From the NCBI RefSeq assembly GCF_902499115.1, contig NZ_CABVPN010000007.1, forward strand, positions 167,158 to 231,157: a DNA stretch of 64,000 nucleotides, read 5' to 3'. Under the pieces are notes generated by a model. The model was not told where the DNA came from, ran no database searches, and saw only the letters and a list, made by a program, of their open reading frames with translations. Both the position numbers and the translations under genes were made by a program. The DNA is from Burkholderia diffusa. GTDB taxonomy: Bacteria > Pseudomonadota > Gammaproteobacteria > Burkholderiales > Burkholderiaceae. Positions 62,360 through 64,000 of the stretch are shown in pieces. Every line of letters begins with the position of its first letter. The stretch's first letter is position 1.

Positions 62360-63853
62360 ATGAAACCGGCTTCGCGTCGCGCCACCCACACCGCCCGCTG
62401 CTTGACGTTGGCCGCTGCTGCGCTGCTCGTCGCCGGTTGCGCGGTCGGGCCGGATTTCCGCATACCCGATGCGCCGGCCACGCAGCGGTACACGCGCGAT
62501 GAACCGCCCGTCACGACGGTAGCCGCCGGTGGCCCGACCGGCGGCGCGCAGACGTTCGCATCAGCCGCGCACACGCCGCGACACTGGTGGACCGAGTTCC
62601 GCTCGGAACCGCTGAACCGGCTCGTCGATACCGCGTGGCAAAACAGCCCGACGCTCGCCGAGGCCCGCGCGCGGCTCGACGAAGCACGGCAGAACCATGC
62701 GGCGGAAGCCGGCGCGACGATGCTGCCGCGCGTCGACGCGAACGTGTCCGCCACGCGCCAGAAAGTCGACATCGCTGCGTTCGGGCTGCCCGCCAACGTG
62801 CCGAATCCGGGGCCGTTCACGCTGTACGACGCGTCGGTGAGCGTGTCGTACGTCCTCGACGTGTTCGGCGGCAACCGGCGCGCGCTCGAAGCGCTGCGCG
62901 CCCAGGTCGACTATCAGTCATACACGCTCGACGCCGCGCGCCTGACGCTCGCGGGCAACGTCGTCGCGACCGCGATCCTGCGGGCGTCGCTCGCGCAGCA
63001 GATCGCGCTCACGCGTGAGCTCGTCGACGCGCAGGCGCGGCAGTTGCGCATCGTCGCAGCGCGCTTCGCGGCGGGTGGCGTATCGCAGGCCGACGTGCAT
63101 GCGCAGCGCACGCTGCTCGCGCAGACGCAGGCCTCGCTACCGCCGCTCGCGGCCCGCTTCGCGCAGGCCGGCCACCGGCTCGCGATCCTGCTGGGCGCGC
63201 CGCCGTCCGACGCCGCACTGGCCGACCTCACGCTCGATGCGCTCGCGCTGCCGCACACGCTGCCGGTCGCGCTGCCGTCGACGCTCGCGCGCGAACGGCC
63301 CGACATCCGCGCGGCTGAGGCCGTGCTGCATCAGGCGAGCGCGAACGTCGGCGTGGCGACCGCGAACCTGTATCCGCGTTTCTCGATTTCGGCGGGAATC
63401 GGTTCGGAACGCACGCGCATCGCCGATATCGTGAGCGGGCTCAATGTCTGGAATGTCGGTCTCGGCCTGACGCAGCCGCTCTTTCATGGCGGCGAACTGC
63501 GCGCGAGGAAGCACGCGGCCGAAGCCGCATACGATGCCGCGTTCGCAAGCTATCGGGAAACCGTGCTGCTGGCGCTCCAGCAGGTCGCCGACGCAATGCG
63601 CGCGGTCGAACACGATGCGGCGGAGCTGGAGGCACGAGACACGGCCGCACGGGAAGCGGCGGCCGGCAACGCGATTGCCGGCGACCGTTACGCGGCAGGC
63701 GGGATCAGCACGTTCGCGCTGCTCGATGCGCAGCGGCAGGCACTGCAGACCGCGCTCGATCGCACGCGCGCGCAGGCCGACCGGCTTGCCGATACGGCGG
63801 CGCTGTTTCAGTCGCTGGCGGGGAACTGGTCGGAGGACGATTCGACCCGGTGA
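62360..63853 (+). CDS. Outer-membrane efflux lipoprotein, NodT family (second)
   Basis: A 497-residue TolC-like channel. Lipobox LVAGC (C27) is followed by AVGPDFRIPDAP. Two OEP repeats are recognisable (SYVLDVFGGNRRALEALRAQ; VGLGLTQPLFHGGELRARKHAAEAAY). It is the outer-membrane component of the ABC efflux operon, 10 bases downstream of the permease stop. It shares the NodT fold with the RND-associated channel at 30.5 kb but they are clearly different genes. Confidence 0.92.
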   Translation: MKPASRRATHTARCLTLAAAALLVAGCAVGPDFRIPDAPATQRYTRDEPPVTTVAAGGPTGGAQTFASAAHTPRHWWTEFRSEPLNRLVDTAWQNSPTLAEARARLDEARQNHAAEAGATMLPRVDANVSATRQKVDIAAFGLPANVPNPGPFTLYDASVSVSYVLDVFGGNRRALEALRAQVDYQSYTLDAARLTLAGNVVATAILRASLAQQIALTRELVDAQARQLRIVAARFAAGGVSQADVHAQRTLLAQTQASLPPLAARFAQAGHRLAILLGAPPSDAALADLTLDALALPHTLPVALPSTLARERPDIRAAEAVLHQASANVGVATANLYPRFSISAGIGSERTRIADIVSGLNVWNVGLGLTQPLFHGGELRARKHAAEAAYDAAFASYRETVLLALQQVADAMRAVEHDAAELEARDTAAREAAAGNAIAGDRYAAGGISTFALLDAQRQALQTALDRTRAQADRLADTAALFQSLAGNWSEDDSTR

Positions 63854-64000
63854 CGATCAGGACGACGTGTGCCCGCGCGATGCGCGCGGCACGCATCCGC
63901 GAAAAAAAACCGGCCCGAAGGCCTAATGCCGTTCAGTTAAGGTTCTTTCTGAGGAACCGGACAGCGTAACGAGTAGGACGGGACTTGACGGCCCGATCGC
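63854..64000. other. Right-edge intergenic tail, possible start of a mobile element
   Basis: No gene is supported in these 147 bases. An A-rich run (63900-63909) is followed by a short GGCC-rich segment and the hairpin GGTTC-TTTCTGA-GAACC-like. The segment CCTAATGCCGTTCAGTTAAGG (reverse CCTTAACTGAACGGC...) looks like terminal sequence of some IS4-type elements, but the window ends before this can be tested. Confidence 0.25.

Overview
The window is high-GC DNA with the gene content and codon bias of a Burkholderia, probably of the cepacia complex. I infer the taxon from protein resemblance, the many LysR/AraC/TetR/IclR regulators, NodT-type efflux lipoproteins and GC bias in third codon positions. 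A secondary chromosome is plausible because almost everything here is accessory metabolism, efflux and regulation. No rRNA, tRNA, CRISPR array, prophage or complete insertion sequence was seen.

Layout. 1-5.5 kb: end of an AEC transporter, a secreted Yx(FWY)xxD protein, and a beta-alanine catabolic pair (transaminase then methylmalonate-semialdehyde dehydrogenase) with a divergent LysR gene. 5.6-11.4 kb: a cupin, an epoxide hydrolase, a GlxA-type regulator with a divergent SDR, and a GAF-PAS-PAS-GGDEF protein. 11.4-17.2 kb: a probable operon of a metallo-beta-lactamase-fold protein and two paralogous MFS carriers, divergent from a 550-residue regulator made of two fused IclR units. 17.4-25.8 kb: a tiny ORF behind a TTAGGG/CCCTAA palindrome, Lrp/LysE, a K+ channel, a YqaA-like membrane protein, a chemoreceptor, an acyl-CoA ligase and a Crp/Fnr regulator. 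26-34.2 kb: one RND efflux operon (permease, adaptor, outer-membrane channel) followed by its own two-component system.

34.3-42.1 kb is the most distinctive block. It is an aldoxime-nitrile degradation island. An AraC-type regulator, amidase, haem aldoxime dehydratase and an outer-membrane COG4313-like protein lie on the minus strand. Iron-type nitrile hydratase alpha and beta and a CobW-like activator lie divergently on the plus strand. Together these encode aldoxime to nitrile to amide to carboxylic acid. Published active-site residues of the dehydratase (E143, R178, S219, H299, H320) and of the amidase (K96, S171, S195) fall at the same numbers here.

42.3-50.2 kb: a LysE exporter and an AraC regulator converge on a 21-copy heptanucleotide tandem repeat. 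An SDR, a small lipoprotein, an AI-2E family protein with a terminator-like hairpin in its leader, an Old Yellow Enzyme and a DJ-1/PfpI protein follow, with two matching TAGAC/GTCTA palindromes upstream. 50.2-53.8 kb: a levan locus (LacI, GH68 levansucrase, GH32 levanase) with two palindromic operators on a recognisable promoter. 53.9-58.3 kb: SDR, LysR, a MocR/PdxR regulator, an AhpD-like protein and a cupin. 58.6-63.9 kb: a TetR-controlled tripartite ABC efflux operon whose first four genes are linked by 4-base stop/start overlaps using GTG, TTG and ATG starts.
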